Origin: Cocos nucifera
Taxonomy: Eukaryota > Streptophyta > Magnoliopsida > Arecales > Arecaceae
Direction of reading: 5' to 3'
Assembly: GCA_006176705.1 (NCBI GenBank)
Contig: QRFJ01000083.1
Span: 2,189,387-2,253,386 of the forward strand
DNA: 64,000 nt
Shown piece by piece: positions 21,701-33,466 of the stretch. The notes beneath the pieces were generated by a model. It was not told where the DNA came from, ran no database searches, and worked only from the letters and a program-made list of their open reading frames with translations. Position 1 is the stretch's first letter; each line of letters begins with the position of its first letter. A program made the translations under genes and the position numbers.

Positions 21701-23682
21701 TTAATCTCCTCGGTTTCTCGGAACTGCTTCTCTGCAAGCATCTTGGCGAAACTCTGGCGGCATGATTGCAACCAAATCTTCCGAACCTCATCACCTGTAT
21801 TGCACAGCAGTCTTATGCAGAGCACAATTCTGTCATAGGAATCATTATCAATGGGGTGGGGTAGAAATGAAGACTGCCCCAACTGCAGCATGGAGACCAT
21901 GATCAATAAGGCACTGGTGCAAACTTCGTTGGCCTCAGCCTTTGACGGCTGGACCTCCTCCAATCTCAAAACAAGTTTAGTCAAAGTGCAAGCCACAACC
22001 GCCCCTAAGAAGAAGTCGCCTGAAAGAATTAAAGACCTCAAATTTCCAGTTGAAGCTACGGAACCAGGAACAATTGTGGGGGCAGAAAAAGCAGTCTCAG
22101 AAGCAGCACTTTGGGTTGCATATGTCCCATCCGCCAGAATCATGGGCCTTCTCGAAGAAACAGTAACAGAGGAGTTCACCTGCTGTGGCTGCTTCGAAGC
22201 ATCAGTCACCTCCCCCTCCTCAGTGGTAGTGTAAAATGGGAGATCTCCAAGGCACTGCTTAATCATTGCAATCCCACTCTCCACCTCAGACAATGAGAGG
22301 CAGTATTCCCCAATGATCCAAAGGGCACACGAGCAGACACGAGCAGACCTAATCTGGTAGAAAGTGTCAAGCAACCTCGTGATAATAGAAACTCTGAGCT
22401 TTGGGTTGGTTTCAATTATCTCTCGCACAAAGAGGACCACATCTATGGCAGATGCAACATTGGTGTCTCCAAGGAAATCCATCAGGAGATGGACAACAGT
22501 GCTCGCGACCTCTGGGAACTTGATTGCACACGTGTGGATAGCTTGCACCAACATCTGTCTATACTCTCCATTCTTCTCAAGCTCTCCACTTTGGGTCTTG
22601 ACAACCTCCTTCTTAAGTGTGAGCACCACCTCGTCAATGTTCCTGGGGGTAATCAGCTCCAATGCGATGTCCAAGGTCTTACAACGGATATCAAGATTCG
22701 GACTGGATAAGGCTCTGAGCACATCCATGATGACCTCCACCATGATGTCCCTGTGGGAGGACTTGAGCTCATTGAGCCGGTCGAGGACAATAAGCTTCAC
22801 ATTGTTGTCGCTCTGAGAGAGGAGGAGCTGGCAGTAGGTGTTGGCGGCGGCCCGGATGGCAGTTGGAGCGGATGAGAGGGAGACGAGAATCCCAGCAGAC
22901 TCATAGATGACCGCAGTGGAGGGGGAGTTCAGAAGGGAGATGATGATCTTGATGTACTTCCCCTTCTCGGCCCGGTTAGAGCGGCAGACCTTGCGGATGA
23001 GGTCGAGGGCGGCCATCTGAAGGAGGTCACCCCACATTGGGACCTGATCAGTGTGGGTGAGAAGGTAGCTAACGGCACGGTCCTGGGCGCAGGTGGCGAG
23101 CATGAGGAACGCGTTGCGCCTGGCCGACAGGTCCTGCTCGGAGGAGAGGGCCTTCTCGACCAGCTCGGGGGCATCGGGGAGGAGCTGCTCGCCCTGGGGG
23201 AGACGGTAGATGGCGCAGATGGCGAGGAGGGCGTGGCGGCGGATGAAAGGGTGGCGGTGCTCGAGGTTGGTGAGGACGGAGGGGATCAAGGGCTCCAAGA
23301 TCTCGGCCTCGGAGAGGCGGCAGAGGAAGCGGAGGGTAACGCCGCGGATGTACTCGTTGGGGTGCTGGAGGTTGTTGCGGAGGTTCTGGCAGATGAGGAT
23401 CATCTCCGGAAGGACACGGCCACGGGCGTCGGTCTTGTCGATGATCTCCAGGTAGAGCAAGAGGAGCTTTTGGACTGTGTGGTCCTCGGTGGGGAGGACG
23501 TAGCGGACGATAGTGATGAAGAGTTGGGGGAGGGTCTCGCCGTTGAGGAGGAGCATGATGGCCTTCTTCATGGCGTCAATCTTGGCCGGGACGTCGTTGC
23601 CCTCCATGGCCTCCTTGATCTCGTTCGCCAGGGCCGGGGAGCCCTTGTCGAAGTGGATCAGAAGCGTGCAAGATTTCTCCAT
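15708..23682 (-). CDS. Coatomer subunit beta (beta-COP)
   Basis: A large subunit of the COPI coat, which forms retrograde Golgi-to-ER and intra-Golgi vesicles on Arf1-GTP membranes. Four coding exons: 23682-21631 (684 codons), 17682-17173, 16152-16067 and 15912-15708 (TAG). This gives 950 aa, close to the known plant length of about 948. The N-terminal two thirds is an adaptin-type HEAT solenoid (for example NEYIRGVTLRFLCRL and HPFIRRHALLAICAIYRLP). A variable linker follows (about 490-560). The C-terminal part (about 680-950) is the appendage, with SQLELEDEVQDDLKRATGEF, LTGFSDPVYAEAYVTVHHYD and a terminal IRSKTQGIALSLGDKI. All junction phases fit. Intron 1 is 3.9 kb and contains nested transposons. 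The start was chosen as the first ATG, matching the family N-terminus MEKSCTLLIHFDKG. Confidence 0.97.
18909..20184. mobile_element. MITE in beta-COP intron 1 (family A), interrupted
   Basis: The left end GGGTCGTTCTTTTGCAGGTA and the right end (reverse complement GGGCTCGTTCTTTTGTGGGTA) form a TIR nearly the same as the element at 11772-12195. Flanks are ATA and TTA, so the 3-bp target site is imperfect. Without the 763-bp element inserted at 19111 and its target duplication, the length is about 505 bp. It contains CATGGATAAATGCTACC and TGAGAACATGGATAAGTTGG, as in the first copy. Confidence 0.65.
19111..19873. mobile_element. Non-autonomous hAT-like element nested in the MITE
   Basis: 763 bp with a perfect 8-bp target duplication TTTCTAGT (19103-19110 and 19874-19881). 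The ends are CAAAGTTTTTGG and, reverse-complemented, CAGCGTTTTCGA. An 8-bp duplication with CA-starting short TIRs is the hAT signature. Near the left end lies a perfect 11-bp inverted repeat GTCGGTACGGT / ACCGTACCGAC (19153-19163 and 19175-19185). The right part has related GGTTCGGT/ACCGATCGG motifs. No transposase frame. Confidence 0.75.
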
Positions 23683-23960
23683 CGCTTCCGCTAGCCCTAA
23701 CCCTAGATCGCGGTGCTGCTGCAGCTGCTAGCCCTAACCCCGGAAGAGGACCAACAAGGACCCAGATCTAGATTAGATCGCTTCGGATCTCGGCAGAATT
23801 GTGGCCGGAAAGATCAAAATCTTAGAAGATCTAACAATTTGGTTAGAATAGAGATGAAGTAATCGGGAGTACCTTGAAGGAGGTGGAGATAGGATTGGAG
23901 ATCTGGAACTTGAGGACGGTTTCGAACCCGGATCCAGGGCGCCGGAGATCGGATTTGGCC
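23683..23960 (-). promoter_or_regulatory. 5' UTR of beta-COP with intron and telo-box motifs
   Basis: A donor AAG|GTACTC at 23873/23872 on the minus strand and a pyrimidine tract before the ATG indicate a 5' UTR intron of about 130-150 bp. On the sense strand CTAGGGTTAGGG lies about 10-25 bases before the ATG. This AGGGTTA (telo-box) motif is common in promoters and leaders of plant housekeeping genes. Confidence 0.5.
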
Positions 23961-24249
23961 TGGAGGGGTTTCCTATGGGGGTAGACGGGAATTTAGAGAA
24001 ATTGGACTTTCGAATCGTAGGAATCGGGAAGGAGGAGAGGAGCCCAACGGATGGCGGAGGAGAGGAGAAGGGGGAGAAGAGGAAGCGGCGGGGAAGACGC
24101 CTTCAGATCGTGTTTTATGGTCTCCAGTAGCACTGTCAAGTGTTGGTGGCTGGGCTCCAGTCGAGACTTCCGAAATCGGGCATGCATCGGGCCCATAACG
24201 ATTGCTATTAAACATAGCTCTAAGTTGTAAATGGGTTGAAATTCGGCCC

Positions 24250-26080
24250 AATTGCTAGGCACCAGGCTGACAAAGTTACTAGTCCAGCCTTGCAGCTGAA
24301 GAATAAGAATGTCAATCGTCTAACTTGAAAAAAAAAAAAAAAAATTTCATTACTGGAATATGTTTGGCGGAGAACCACCCAATACCTAAGTCAGGCAAAG
24401 AAATAGTAGAGATTCTAGAGTGGCAAAGTAGTAGCATATAAGTAATAGATCAAGAGAATGTTCCTAACAGTCCCCCAATGTTGTTTATGTAATCAAAGTT
24501 TAGAGTAAGACGGATACAAACCCAAATTGCTTGGTAACAATCCATTTGTTATGCCCATGCATTACACTCATGGATTAACCATGCATGATTATGGGCTAAG
24601 CTATAACAGGCATAAGTTGGAGAGAATTTGAAAATGTGGCAAATTCTCATCGATCAGGCTGCCGCATCAATTAGGATCGGTTCCGATGTATATCATCTTG
24701 CATAACAAGATATCGTAGAGATATGATTTCACTGTAGAGTCACAATAGGGAATTTGAGTGGAACCAGACTTCTTTGACTTCAAGATGAAGGGACAAATCT
24801 ATAGAAGAATAAGGAGCAGCCAAGGGAATGTAATGATAAACAAACAGAAGTCATCGTCAGCAAATCTATCTTGAGTGAGATAAAGTGAGGAAATAAAAAG
24901 AACTCTAAAGTATGAATAAATATTATAGTAGTCCATAAATTAATAGATCCGTTTTCATTCTAAGCGAAGAGCAAGAACTCACCAGATCCACAGGCATTAC
25001 TAGTTAGCTCCATGCTAGAAGCATTACTAGCATTAGAAATATAAAACATAAGATATTGAGCGAAGGCACGAAATTTTTATTTTTTCCAAAATAAATCGTC
25101 ATGAATACACTCCATGCGTATGTGATTTCAAACAAAGTCAAGCAAAGCACATAGTGCGCACAAAGAAAATTTAGCTCTGTGGAATCTTAAGTTGGGAACC
25201 AAGCACCTGATACCTCAAGAAATTACTTCACTCGATTTTGATTGGCAAATGCATAACAAAAAAACTAGGGGGAAATTAAACAGCAGCTAAATCCAACAAC
25301 AGGTCGTAGGAACCAGTCACCTTGTCGAGAATCAATAAATACGAGAGCAATATAAAGGAAGGGTCATGTTATAGTGTTCTAGAAGGATCTCTTGTTCGAG
25401 GAATCACTGCAGAGCATCTAGGGCTTTGTGTCCTTCACAGAACAAGAACGAAGTGATCTACGGCTCCACCGCCGTGATCCTGATTCCCCCACGATGCCAC
25501 CTTCTTTCCTTGCCCTTGGATCCTGATCTTAAAAACTCGTTCGCTTAAGTCTCAAATAATTTGTCCAAATTTCAAAAGCTAAAAGCCTCAACTCGGCAAA
25601 AACTTCGCTGACTCGATTATATCTATATGTGGAGAAATTTTCAATTCTAACTTTGTAAATCACAGAGTTGAAATATTAATTATTTATACGTCCCCGAGCA
25701 TCAATCCGAACCCATTGTCGACCACCATGTTGGATTAAGAAACTGTGTAGCAGGATTGTATTAGTTTTTACTTTTCCAAATGCTGACGAGTAGCACGATT
25801 TAGCTTGGTGGAACGACGGCAAGTAATTCCAACCATGTCCTTGATTGCATGGAACAACTGCCTTCTTTCTGATACCTGGAGCACCTGTTGACAAGATTCA
25901 AAACTAACGGTGGTTGCCTTAAAGTAACAACATATTTTTCTTGTCCAAATTAGTTACAAGCAAGTAATTATACATCCGTACTTCGTACTAGTGCCCTTTA
26001 GACGGTAACTACGAGCGGCGGCTAAACCGATCGAAATGCGCTCGACCGTTCCCACTACAAGAAGAAGCAACTAAAAGCCA
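24250..26080. other. Intergenic, no gene recognised
   Basis: Between beta-COP (5' end) and the LRR gene (3' end). A-run at 24328-24343. An open frame of 72 codons at 25676-25894 (minus) matches nothing I know. A moderately GC-rich stretch at 25390-25530 is likewise unassigned. Confidence 0.5.
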
Positions 26081-26126
26081 ACACCATTCCGTCACCATGA
26101 CAAAATACCAAACACGTCATTCATCA

Positions 26127-28127
26127 TTACAGCTTCAGAGACTGAGATCTTCGTGACGAGAAGAGCCGGCGAGGCGAGAACGTGCCCGCATGCTCTGGAG
26201 TCGCGAATCCCTTCACCACGCGGTAGTCCGACAGCAAGGACTCGCCGCTCTCCCAGTCTAACCTGCCAGTTGACAACCTCCGGCCACTGAACGTTGTGCA
26301 TTTCACCAGCTTTCGGATGAAGGACGTCTTGGTCGACGGAAGGCCGTCTGTTTTCGCTCTCTCATAATTCATCCTTGCACTCAAGTACTCACGCATGGCC
26401 TCTACTCCTCGATGGACGACCTCCATGGGAGGGCTCACGAGGGGGTTGCCCTCAACATGGAGGGCGCGGAGGTTGGTGAGGCAGCCAAGGGAGCTGGGGA
26501 GCGCGGTGAGGTTGTTGTAGCTGACGTCGAGGTCGGTGAGGGAGGTGAGAAGACCGAGGGAGAAGGGGAGGGTGCACAGATGGTGGAAATTGTGGCTGAG
26601 GTTGAGGGAGTGGAGGCGGATAAGGTTCTCGAGGCCGTCGGGGAGGGAGCTGAGGCAGTTGAGGTGGGCGTCGAGGGAGCGCAGGGAGGTCAGGTGGGAG
26701 GTGGAGGATGGGAGGAAGGCCAGCTTGTTGGAGTTGACTGAGAGAGTCCGGAGGTTGGTCAACTGGTACCCCATGGTGTCCGGGAGCCTGGTCAGCTGGT
26801 TGAAGTTGGCATTGAGCTCCTCCAGAGCACTGTTTAGAGAGATTAATCATAAGAGATAGGAACAGCACTGGAAAATAAATTAACATAAAAATAAAAAATT
26901 AAAAAGAAAAAAAAAAAAGAAAGTGTGGATTCCTTGATGGCTAGCATTCGGCAGAGAAAACACTGCTGTCCCTGGTTTTGCCTCCACTATAATATACAAA
27001 TAAGATTAGAGAAAGCTTATCCTCATTGTACTTTATCGCGCATTGAAGACGAAGTCATATTTTCATTTCCATAGCATCTCCCTATACTTTAAATTTAAAT
27101 GGTTTGATATAAAATTCAATTTGACATACAGGTACGCAGCACTTTTGTAGTATTTCTCTTTAGACCAATATGATACAAGTTCTGGGGTAAGGCCCAAATT
27201 TGACCGCAGTGAGTTACCAATATTTTTTTTTAAAAAAAAATCTGTTAGTTAATCTTGGTGACTCGTTCACTTGTACCATCTCAAAATGTGATTAGTTGAA
27301 TTCATAGGAGACCAAGAATTTATGCACAACTAATCCAGCCGAACAATTTCTTAATCCGAGTGAGCCCTAATTAACAAAATAATACGGGCTGACCAAGTCA
27401 TGTAGAGCAATCAATTCAGATTTTGCCAATCGCCAAAAACCCAATACTTGGCACATGATCAGCACCTAAACATGCTTCCATCCTTGCAGTTGTGGATACT
27501 CGAAGATTTGGATCAGACTTTTCTTCTATTTTGTCCTTGATTACAAAAATTTCTAGTTATTTGAAGTTGAAGAACTATAATTGATAGAGCTAAGCTTTTT
27601 TACAACCTTAACATGTATGACGCTGACCCTGTTATTTGAATGAGGTCTAGGTGGGTTCTGCAAGTAAGAATAAAGCTAGGTAGAGGCATGGTGGTTACCA
27701 GCAATTCTCAATGGCCTTCGGAAGGGACACAAGAAGGTTGCTGGAGACATTGAAGACCTTGAGCTTGGTAAGGCAACCAATAGAGTTGGGCAGCGCCTTC
27801 AGCTGGTTCGAATGCACGTCCAATACCTCCAAGTTCAAAAGCCTCGCCGTAAGTGATTCTGGAATGCTCTGTTATCCGTGTTACAAGAGATGGTCAGCAA
27901 AGGATAAATAAAAGAATCTTTTTACTAAACTACAAGGCTTGGAGGCAAATAATTGTCGATTCAACTTGTTGGCACCCCCACTTTAATTTTAACGGAAAAT
28001 AAAAGGGCAACATAGTAGGAGGTTGGTACTCCTTTCAAATATTTGGAAAAAATATATATCTGTATTTTTCATGAAAAAGAAGTATATAAGAGTAATCCAT
28101 ATAATTAAGTAAGAGGTCCGCAGAAAG

Positions 28128-28177
<50 letters not shown>

Positions 28178-28824
28178 TCTTCTTCTTTTTGGGAAGGGAC
28201 CTAAAGACACAAATCGTGCAGAGTCATTTTTAACTTTCGGAAAAAAATAACCAAAACCTTGGTAGTTCTGTCTTTAGTCGATAGCTAATTTGCATGTAGG
28301 ATGCCAAGTAGGTGATATGCATCAATCTGCTAATTGTTTAGTTACATGCTTAAATAAGCGTAGACTAAGTAAACAACAACCTACCAAACCCATGTGGTCT
28401 TAAAAATACTTTCAGGTAAACAAATGTAAAACATCTCTCTCTACGCACGCGTGAACACTTGGACTGGGGAAATAATGGAGCGTATAAACCTATAAACAGT
28501 TAACAACGTTCTATTGCATTTTACTATCAAAAAGCGTCTAAAATCTTATGAAGAAAACAATATAATAATAATAAAAAATTCTTATGAGGTAAACAAAGAT
28601 ATCTCGAAAATGTTTTCATTTAAATTTATCTATGGAGAATCAAAGAGAAGCATGCCTACCTCAAGGTTGTTGTTGGAGAGGTCGAGCTTGGTAATGCACA
28701 AGAACTCCATAGCAGGGTTCGACAGGGTATTCAAGCTCATCCCACTGAGATCCACCTTCTGCGCTTTGTCCTTCACCTTTTGCGCCGTGTTCTTCTCCAC
28801 CCTCTTTCTTCCCTCCATCCTCAT
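26127..28824 (-). CDS. Plant intracellular Ras-group-related LRR protein (PIRL)
   Basis: A cytosolic leucine-rich-repeat protein related to animal Ras-binding LRR proteins (SHOC2-like). Plant members act in gametophyte development and signalling, but the role of this one is unknown. Three coding exons: 28824-28660, 27868-27699 and 26829-26127, giving 345 aa. A basic N-terminus (MRMEGRKRVEKN) leads into KVDLSGMSLNTL and about ten LRRs of the 23-residue LxxLxxLxxLxLxxNxLxxLP type (e.g. LEVLDVHSNQLKALPNSIG and LRTLSVNSNKLAFLP). A basic tail with YLSARMNYERAK and FSPRRLFSSRR follows. The tail resembles the PIRL6/7/8 group; I cannot separate these. The start follows a 111-bp 5' UTR intron (28829-28939); a second in-frame ATG lies two codons downstream. 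No signal peptide or TM. Confidence 0.9.
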
Positions 28825-28975
28825 CTTCCTTAACATTAACCAAACACAAATCAAGAAAAATGCCACAGAAGTACGTAGAGAAAACAAACAACTAAAATTT
28901 TCTGAACAAGCGATGCGTACTACAACGTAAAGGCCTCACCTTTTCCTCCAGTTATCTTAAAGAAAGACGAGAGCG

Positions 28976-29052
28976 AGCGAGCGAGAGAGAGAGAGGTCGT
29001 CTTGTCCGTTATTTTTGGGGAGTATTGCCTCTGAATGGAGCTATTAATATAG
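28976..29052 (-). promoter_or_regulatory. Core promoter and GA/CT-rich leader of the LRR gene
   Basis: On the minus strand CTATATTAATAG (29041-29052) is a fair TATA box. About 50 bases downstream the leader has (CT)n and CTCG repeats (28976-28995). The leader exon ends at 28940 with AAAAG|GTGAGG. Confidence 0.5.
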
Positions 29053-29134
29053 ATGTGGATCCAGAGCGCGAAACCCGGGGGCCCGGATTACTGAGAACGT
29101 ACGTACGGATGTTAGTTTGTGGGGGGGGGGATGA

Positions 29135-29240
29135 CACGTGTTCCCGTGGAGAAGTCAACGGTGACGTCATTATGCTGGCGGCCTCCCTCCACCACCTGGG
29201 CGGCTCCGGAGGCGGAGCCGCCAATTAGGACCGCCACGTG
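29135..29240. promoter_or_regulatory. bZIP-type site cluster upstream of LRR gene
   Basis: Two palindromic G-boxes CACGTG (29135-29140 and 29235-29240) flank a perfect TGACGTCA (29162-29169). A half-changed copy CACGTC is at 29360-29365. These are classical plant bZIP (ABRE/G-box and TGA) sites, lying about 100-320 bases upstream of the presumed TATA box. Function is inferred. Confidence 0.6.
29199..29222. repeat. Perfect 10-bp inverted repeat
   Basis: GGCGGCTCCG (29199-29208), a 4-base spacer GAGG, then CGGAGCCGCC (29213-29222). It sits between the CRE-like site and the second G-box. Confidence 0.9.
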
Positions 29241-29433
29241 GCAGCAGAGTATGTTGTGAGAAACGATCAAACGGAGCAGCATAGCTTGGATGTTCTCTTA
29301 AAAATGGTTATAGGCTGACGACGGGCGAGACGATCGTGGATCCGCCAATTAGGACTCGCCACGTCATTCACAGCAAAGGATGTTGTGAGACGGCACAACA
29401 GCATAGCTTGGAAGTTCTCTTAAAATTGGTTAT
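29218..29433. repeat. Direct duplication of about 93 bp
   Basis: Copies at 29218-29312 and 29342-29433 share CCGCCAATTAGGA, GCCACGT, ATGTTGTGAGA, CAGCATAGCTTGGA and GTTCTCTTAAAA, with small indels. They are separated by 29 bp. Only the first keeps a full CACGTG. Confidence 0.9.
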
Positions 29434-29439
29434 ATTATC

Positions 29440-30425
29440 TATATAGGCGTGCCCAGGTTCACGCCATGCATGACTAAGACTAACGCCATTCAGATAAATC
29501 TAGTTGAAGCCATGTACCCAAAAAAAAAAATCTAGTTGCAGCTGGCACTTGTGACCATCAAGCTAAGTTAGTTATATGTGATGAGAATCCAAGCACCGCC
29601 CTTATTATAACAACTTTTAATGTAGAAGGCGCCTTCGGCACCGGCATGTTATTCTCAAGGTAGACATGCAACGGCTTGCGGTTGAACAGTAAGTCGTGCT
29701 AAAAACAGCTGACCTATTTTGTCAGTTCTTATTTTCATATTATACTCAACTTGCTTTTGTTTAGCTTTCTCATTATTTAATAGAATGGCATTCCATCTAT
29801 TTTTCTTAAAATCTAGTTCATTAATATACATAAATTCTTATAAATTTCTCCCTCTTTCTTCAAAAATAAATAAATCTCTGTTTGCCCCCAACCACCGAAA
29901 GGAGACTTTACCAATTCAACTAGTTTTTACCCCCTAAATCAAGTTGAGGGATTAACTAGAGACCTAGCATACATTGATTAATTCTTCTACTCTTAAGATT
30001 TCAGCCTAACAAACTTTAACATAAATCCAATCAACTCAATTATGAACAGACAAGTCACCTTATAATTGTGTATTATGGTTATTTTTTGCTAGACACGCTA
30101 TTCTTATGTTGTCAATGCTGGTGTACCAATGATATATTCTTCAAGCACATTACATATTTGCTTTACAATTTATGCAATTCCTCGTTATAGGACACTTGAT
30201 CAACCCAGCCATCCCTCAATGCTCCAATTGCTGAGCTAAGCAGTTTGGTTGCTATAAAGTGTGAAATTAACAACTACACAGTGTGATCAAGCCACCATCC
30301 ACAAACCATCAAGAACATTATTTGCCAAAGTATATTGTTGGAACTTCCTTCCAGCAAATGGGAGGGCATGTGTAGCTTGGGCATATGAAAGTTGTAAAAC
30401 TCTTGTAATCATAGATTTAATGAAA
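29440..30425. other. Intergenic, no gene recognised
   Basis: AT-rich, with a low-complexity A-run at 29521-29530. Short open frames (29719-29937, 30261-30458) carry no known motif at their starts. Confidence 0.5.
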
Positions 30426-30429
30426 ATTA

Positions 30430-30790
30430 TATCTATGGTTGAACTGAAAGCTGTTTAGGAAGGATTCGTTTTATGTTACCATAGTTTCACAAGTCGATCG
30501 TATCATGTTGGAAGGGGATTCTAGAACAATTATTTTCTGGATTATATTAGAAAATCATTCATAGGAACATACTCATGCATTATGGTTGGACATTTAGAGA
30601 TTAAAGTATACCATCATGTTAAGTGAATCTAAACGTGTCTTCAAAGATGTTAATGGATATGTAGCGTCGTTTATTGTCGATCATAGTGGATTTAAGTCGT
30701 GGGAATCTTCCTCCATTTTATCTTGTTAATTTCGAGATTTGTTGATGGTTGATTCAAAAGTAGATATATTCATTCGAGAGCTGTGTAAAT
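30430..30790 (+). pseudogene. Decayed RNase H (reverse-transcriptase associated) fragment
   Basis: Across frames one reads ELKAV, then VDRIMLEGDSRTII, then VNGYVASFIVDHSGF. This is the order found in plant RVT_3-type RNase H domains: a KAxxEG start, the EGDS catalytic region and an N-G/A-ADxxA end. Stops and shifts interrupt it. It is probably a relic of a non-LTR retrotransposon or a captured RNase H-like gene; no RT is seen next to it. Confidence 0.5.
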
Positions 30791-31491
30791 CATTAAAAAT
30801 AAAATAAAATAAATCATGCCTACGTGCCAAATCTATACATGTATGCATTAGATTGTTGGCATCCCACCCCAATCTATCAAATGTATAAGCCTACGATCTA
30901 GACCAGCTCCAAATTAAATAACCAATTCTAAGTACCTGGACGACATTAAGAATGGAAAAATGTCATGAATTGCCTTTCATCACACTGTAAGATCCAATTT
31001 TCCAATACGGCATTGGTGTGGTTGGTCGTGATTCGGCAAGAATCCGTCATCCTCAAACAAAATAAATCCCCTCCTATAAACTATAATCTAAGTCCCGGGC
31101 AAATAGGATTATCTAACTCCCGCAGCCATTAATTTCTGCCCGCTCCCTCTAGTACCGGCCTCCTTTTCCATTTTATCTTATTAGATTCGAAGAGCTTTCA
31201 CAAGCCACGTCAGAAAATTTTGCCCCTCTGATCAAGTCATCCAGCAACTGGATGACAGAAACGGCGGCTCTCGTTTTCCACTTGCATGTCGCCTTCCTAA
31301 GCACCTAGTCCAATGTGCACCAAGCGCACGCGCACGTCGACCTTTCACACATACCACGGACCGTTTATATAACCATATTCTGGGGTGCATCGATTGTATG
31401 TATCATAAGCCTCTTTTACAGCTTTCGATGGCCATCATTAAAAAAATGAACGATCGTCGAACAAAACCATCTGTTGTTTAATTTCATGACC

Positions 31492-31504
<13 letters not shown>

Positions 31505-31568
<64 letters not shown>
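31505..31568. repeat. (TA)n microsatellite
   Basis: An uninterrupted TA run of about 32 units, preceded by (CATA)n at 31492-31504. Confidence 0.97.
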
Positions 31569-31571
<3 letters not shown>

Positions 31572-33248
31572 AGAGATAGAGAGGGAAAGGTTGACTTTTT
31601 TAAATTGGGTATAAATCTCTGGCATGGTTAATTTTCAGAGTGGGTTTTCTACATGATTGGTCGTACCATATCAAGGTCAGATGATAGACTTATATTAAAT
31701 TAAACTTTAAACTTTAGCCTATGTGACGATTCCATCAAAATAAACTTTAAACTTTCGTCGAAATTTGATAAAAGCTGGGAGTCGTGTCCCGGAGGATTTT
31801 AAGTTCCGAAAGTTGGATAAGTAGACATCTCACGATGTGTATCTGACAAATGTTTGCATACGAGCACTCGGACCAGAACATTGCCACGCTCTCCTCCCAT
31901 CCTTGTTGGCATCATCATATATTTTTATTCTTTCCATTCCCCTTCGCCTTTTTGATAAGTACGTACGGCTGCCTCAGTTTGAACGATGGAGCTTCTGCAT
32001 GTTTCACTACTAGAGTTTAATATGCATTAATCATGAGTCACGACAAAATCTCAATAAAAAAAAAAAAAAAAAGCCCACATTATAAAATAACGGAAATGAT
32101 GACATACTCTATCATATTACATTTAAAAAAAAAAACTATCATATAAATACGATCCGTTGGATATATGGATGGCTGCTGTTACGTTTTAACAATGATTTCG
32201 CGCACAACAAGATTACATATGAGATGCTTACTATTTCTATTTTTGAATTTGGTGTAATTTTTATATTTTTAAACCATACTTGGCACATGAGGAGGCTGTT
32301 CTCATGCTTATCTTCTTGGCATTACTTTGTTCTATTTATAATTTAGATTTCTCAATTCTGATGATAGAGATTGGGAGACAGGGTTTGAGGACTCTAAACT
32401 CACCTAATGCATGTCATGTTATAGACTTTGGTGAGGCTTCTAGCCAAGGAAGCTTTTAATATCCTGCTATCGATGGATGGCTAATGGCTATCAGAGGCTG
32501 CACTCCACATACAAACGTTCATGGAATATGATCCGAATTGCTTGTTAGTGAGGCTGATACTCATAAAAGAATAAAAAAAAATTTCAAATCATATTATAAA
32601 TAAATATGTTGGGATCTATGAAATATAACTTCTCTTTTTCATTTAATTAGCTGAGATGTTCCCCCACGATCATACCTCTCATTTCAATGGAAAGCTGTTG
32701 GATTGTGGTCTTTCTTTTTTTTTTCACTCCTCTCTAGAAGAAAACAGAACCCTTCATTTGTTCTACTTTTCAAAAAATATAAAACATAAATAACAAAGAA
32801 TAGGAATTGGCCAAAAATAACCAATCTCACATGATATCATATGGTTCAATCCATTGTTGTAATTAACATTCTAATAGCTTAACAAACGTTGATGAACTAA
32901 TCTTAAACATGTAGCAAAAAATGGTATAATTTTCAATGTAGATTAAATGCACTGGTTCAGGATATAGAACAAACACCAATTAAATTAAACAATACTAATA
33001 AAAGAAAAAATAAAAATAAAAATATTAAAAAAAATAAAGGTCAAAAGAATGAATTTAGCCCCTTCCCATGAAGATACTTAAATTCCTCTCTCAACACTTC
33101 ACTCAATCCTCTACCCCTCTTGATACAATGTCACACAATTTTTCTCCTACTAAAAGGCAAAAATGTTAGTATCTCACATTAAAAAAAAAACTTAAATATA
33201 TTAAGCTTAAGACTCGACTTAGCCTAATATAGACTAATATTTATAGAT

Positions 33249-33466
33249 AAAAAATATTTTATAGATGAGTTAAAGTTCATGATAACTTCATTGCTCTCTC
33301 TTATTATAAATTCCATACCAATAATTAATATTGAACTAGTCAAAGACATGAATAGGTAAAAAATATTTTATAGATGAGTTAAAGTTCATGATAACTTCAT
33401 TGCTCTCTCTTATTATAAACTCCACACCAATAATTAATATTGAACTAGTCAATGACATGAAATACT
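33249..33466. repeat. 109-bp tandem duplication
   Basis: The segment starting AAAAAATATTTTATAGATGAG at 33249 recurs at 33358, with only a few differences (TTCCATACC versus CTCCACACC; CAAAGACATGA versus CAATGACATGA). Confidence 0.92.

Noticed and set aside
23053..23694. 213-codon plus-strand frame opposite beta-COP exon 1
   Set aside because: A Glu/Val/Gly-rich shadow of the GC-rich beta-COP codons; the minus strand matches the beta-COP family over its whole length.
26053..26063. CACTACAAGAA, identical to the ends of CACTA transposons
   Set aside because: I saw no partner TTCTTGTAGTG end or 3-bp target duplication at a sensible distance, so it is likely chance.
26412..26886. Frames on both strands across the LRR exon 3 region
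   Set aside because: Shadows of the leucine-rich repeat coding sequence with biased Glu/Val/Gly or Pro/Gln composition.
27989..28210. Minus-strand frame with an Arg-Glu repeat
   Set aside because: Translation of the CT/GA microsatellite at about 28131-28172 in the LRR gene intron.
31416..31625. Minus-strand frame of alternating Ile-Tyr
   Set aside because: Translation of the TA microsatellite.
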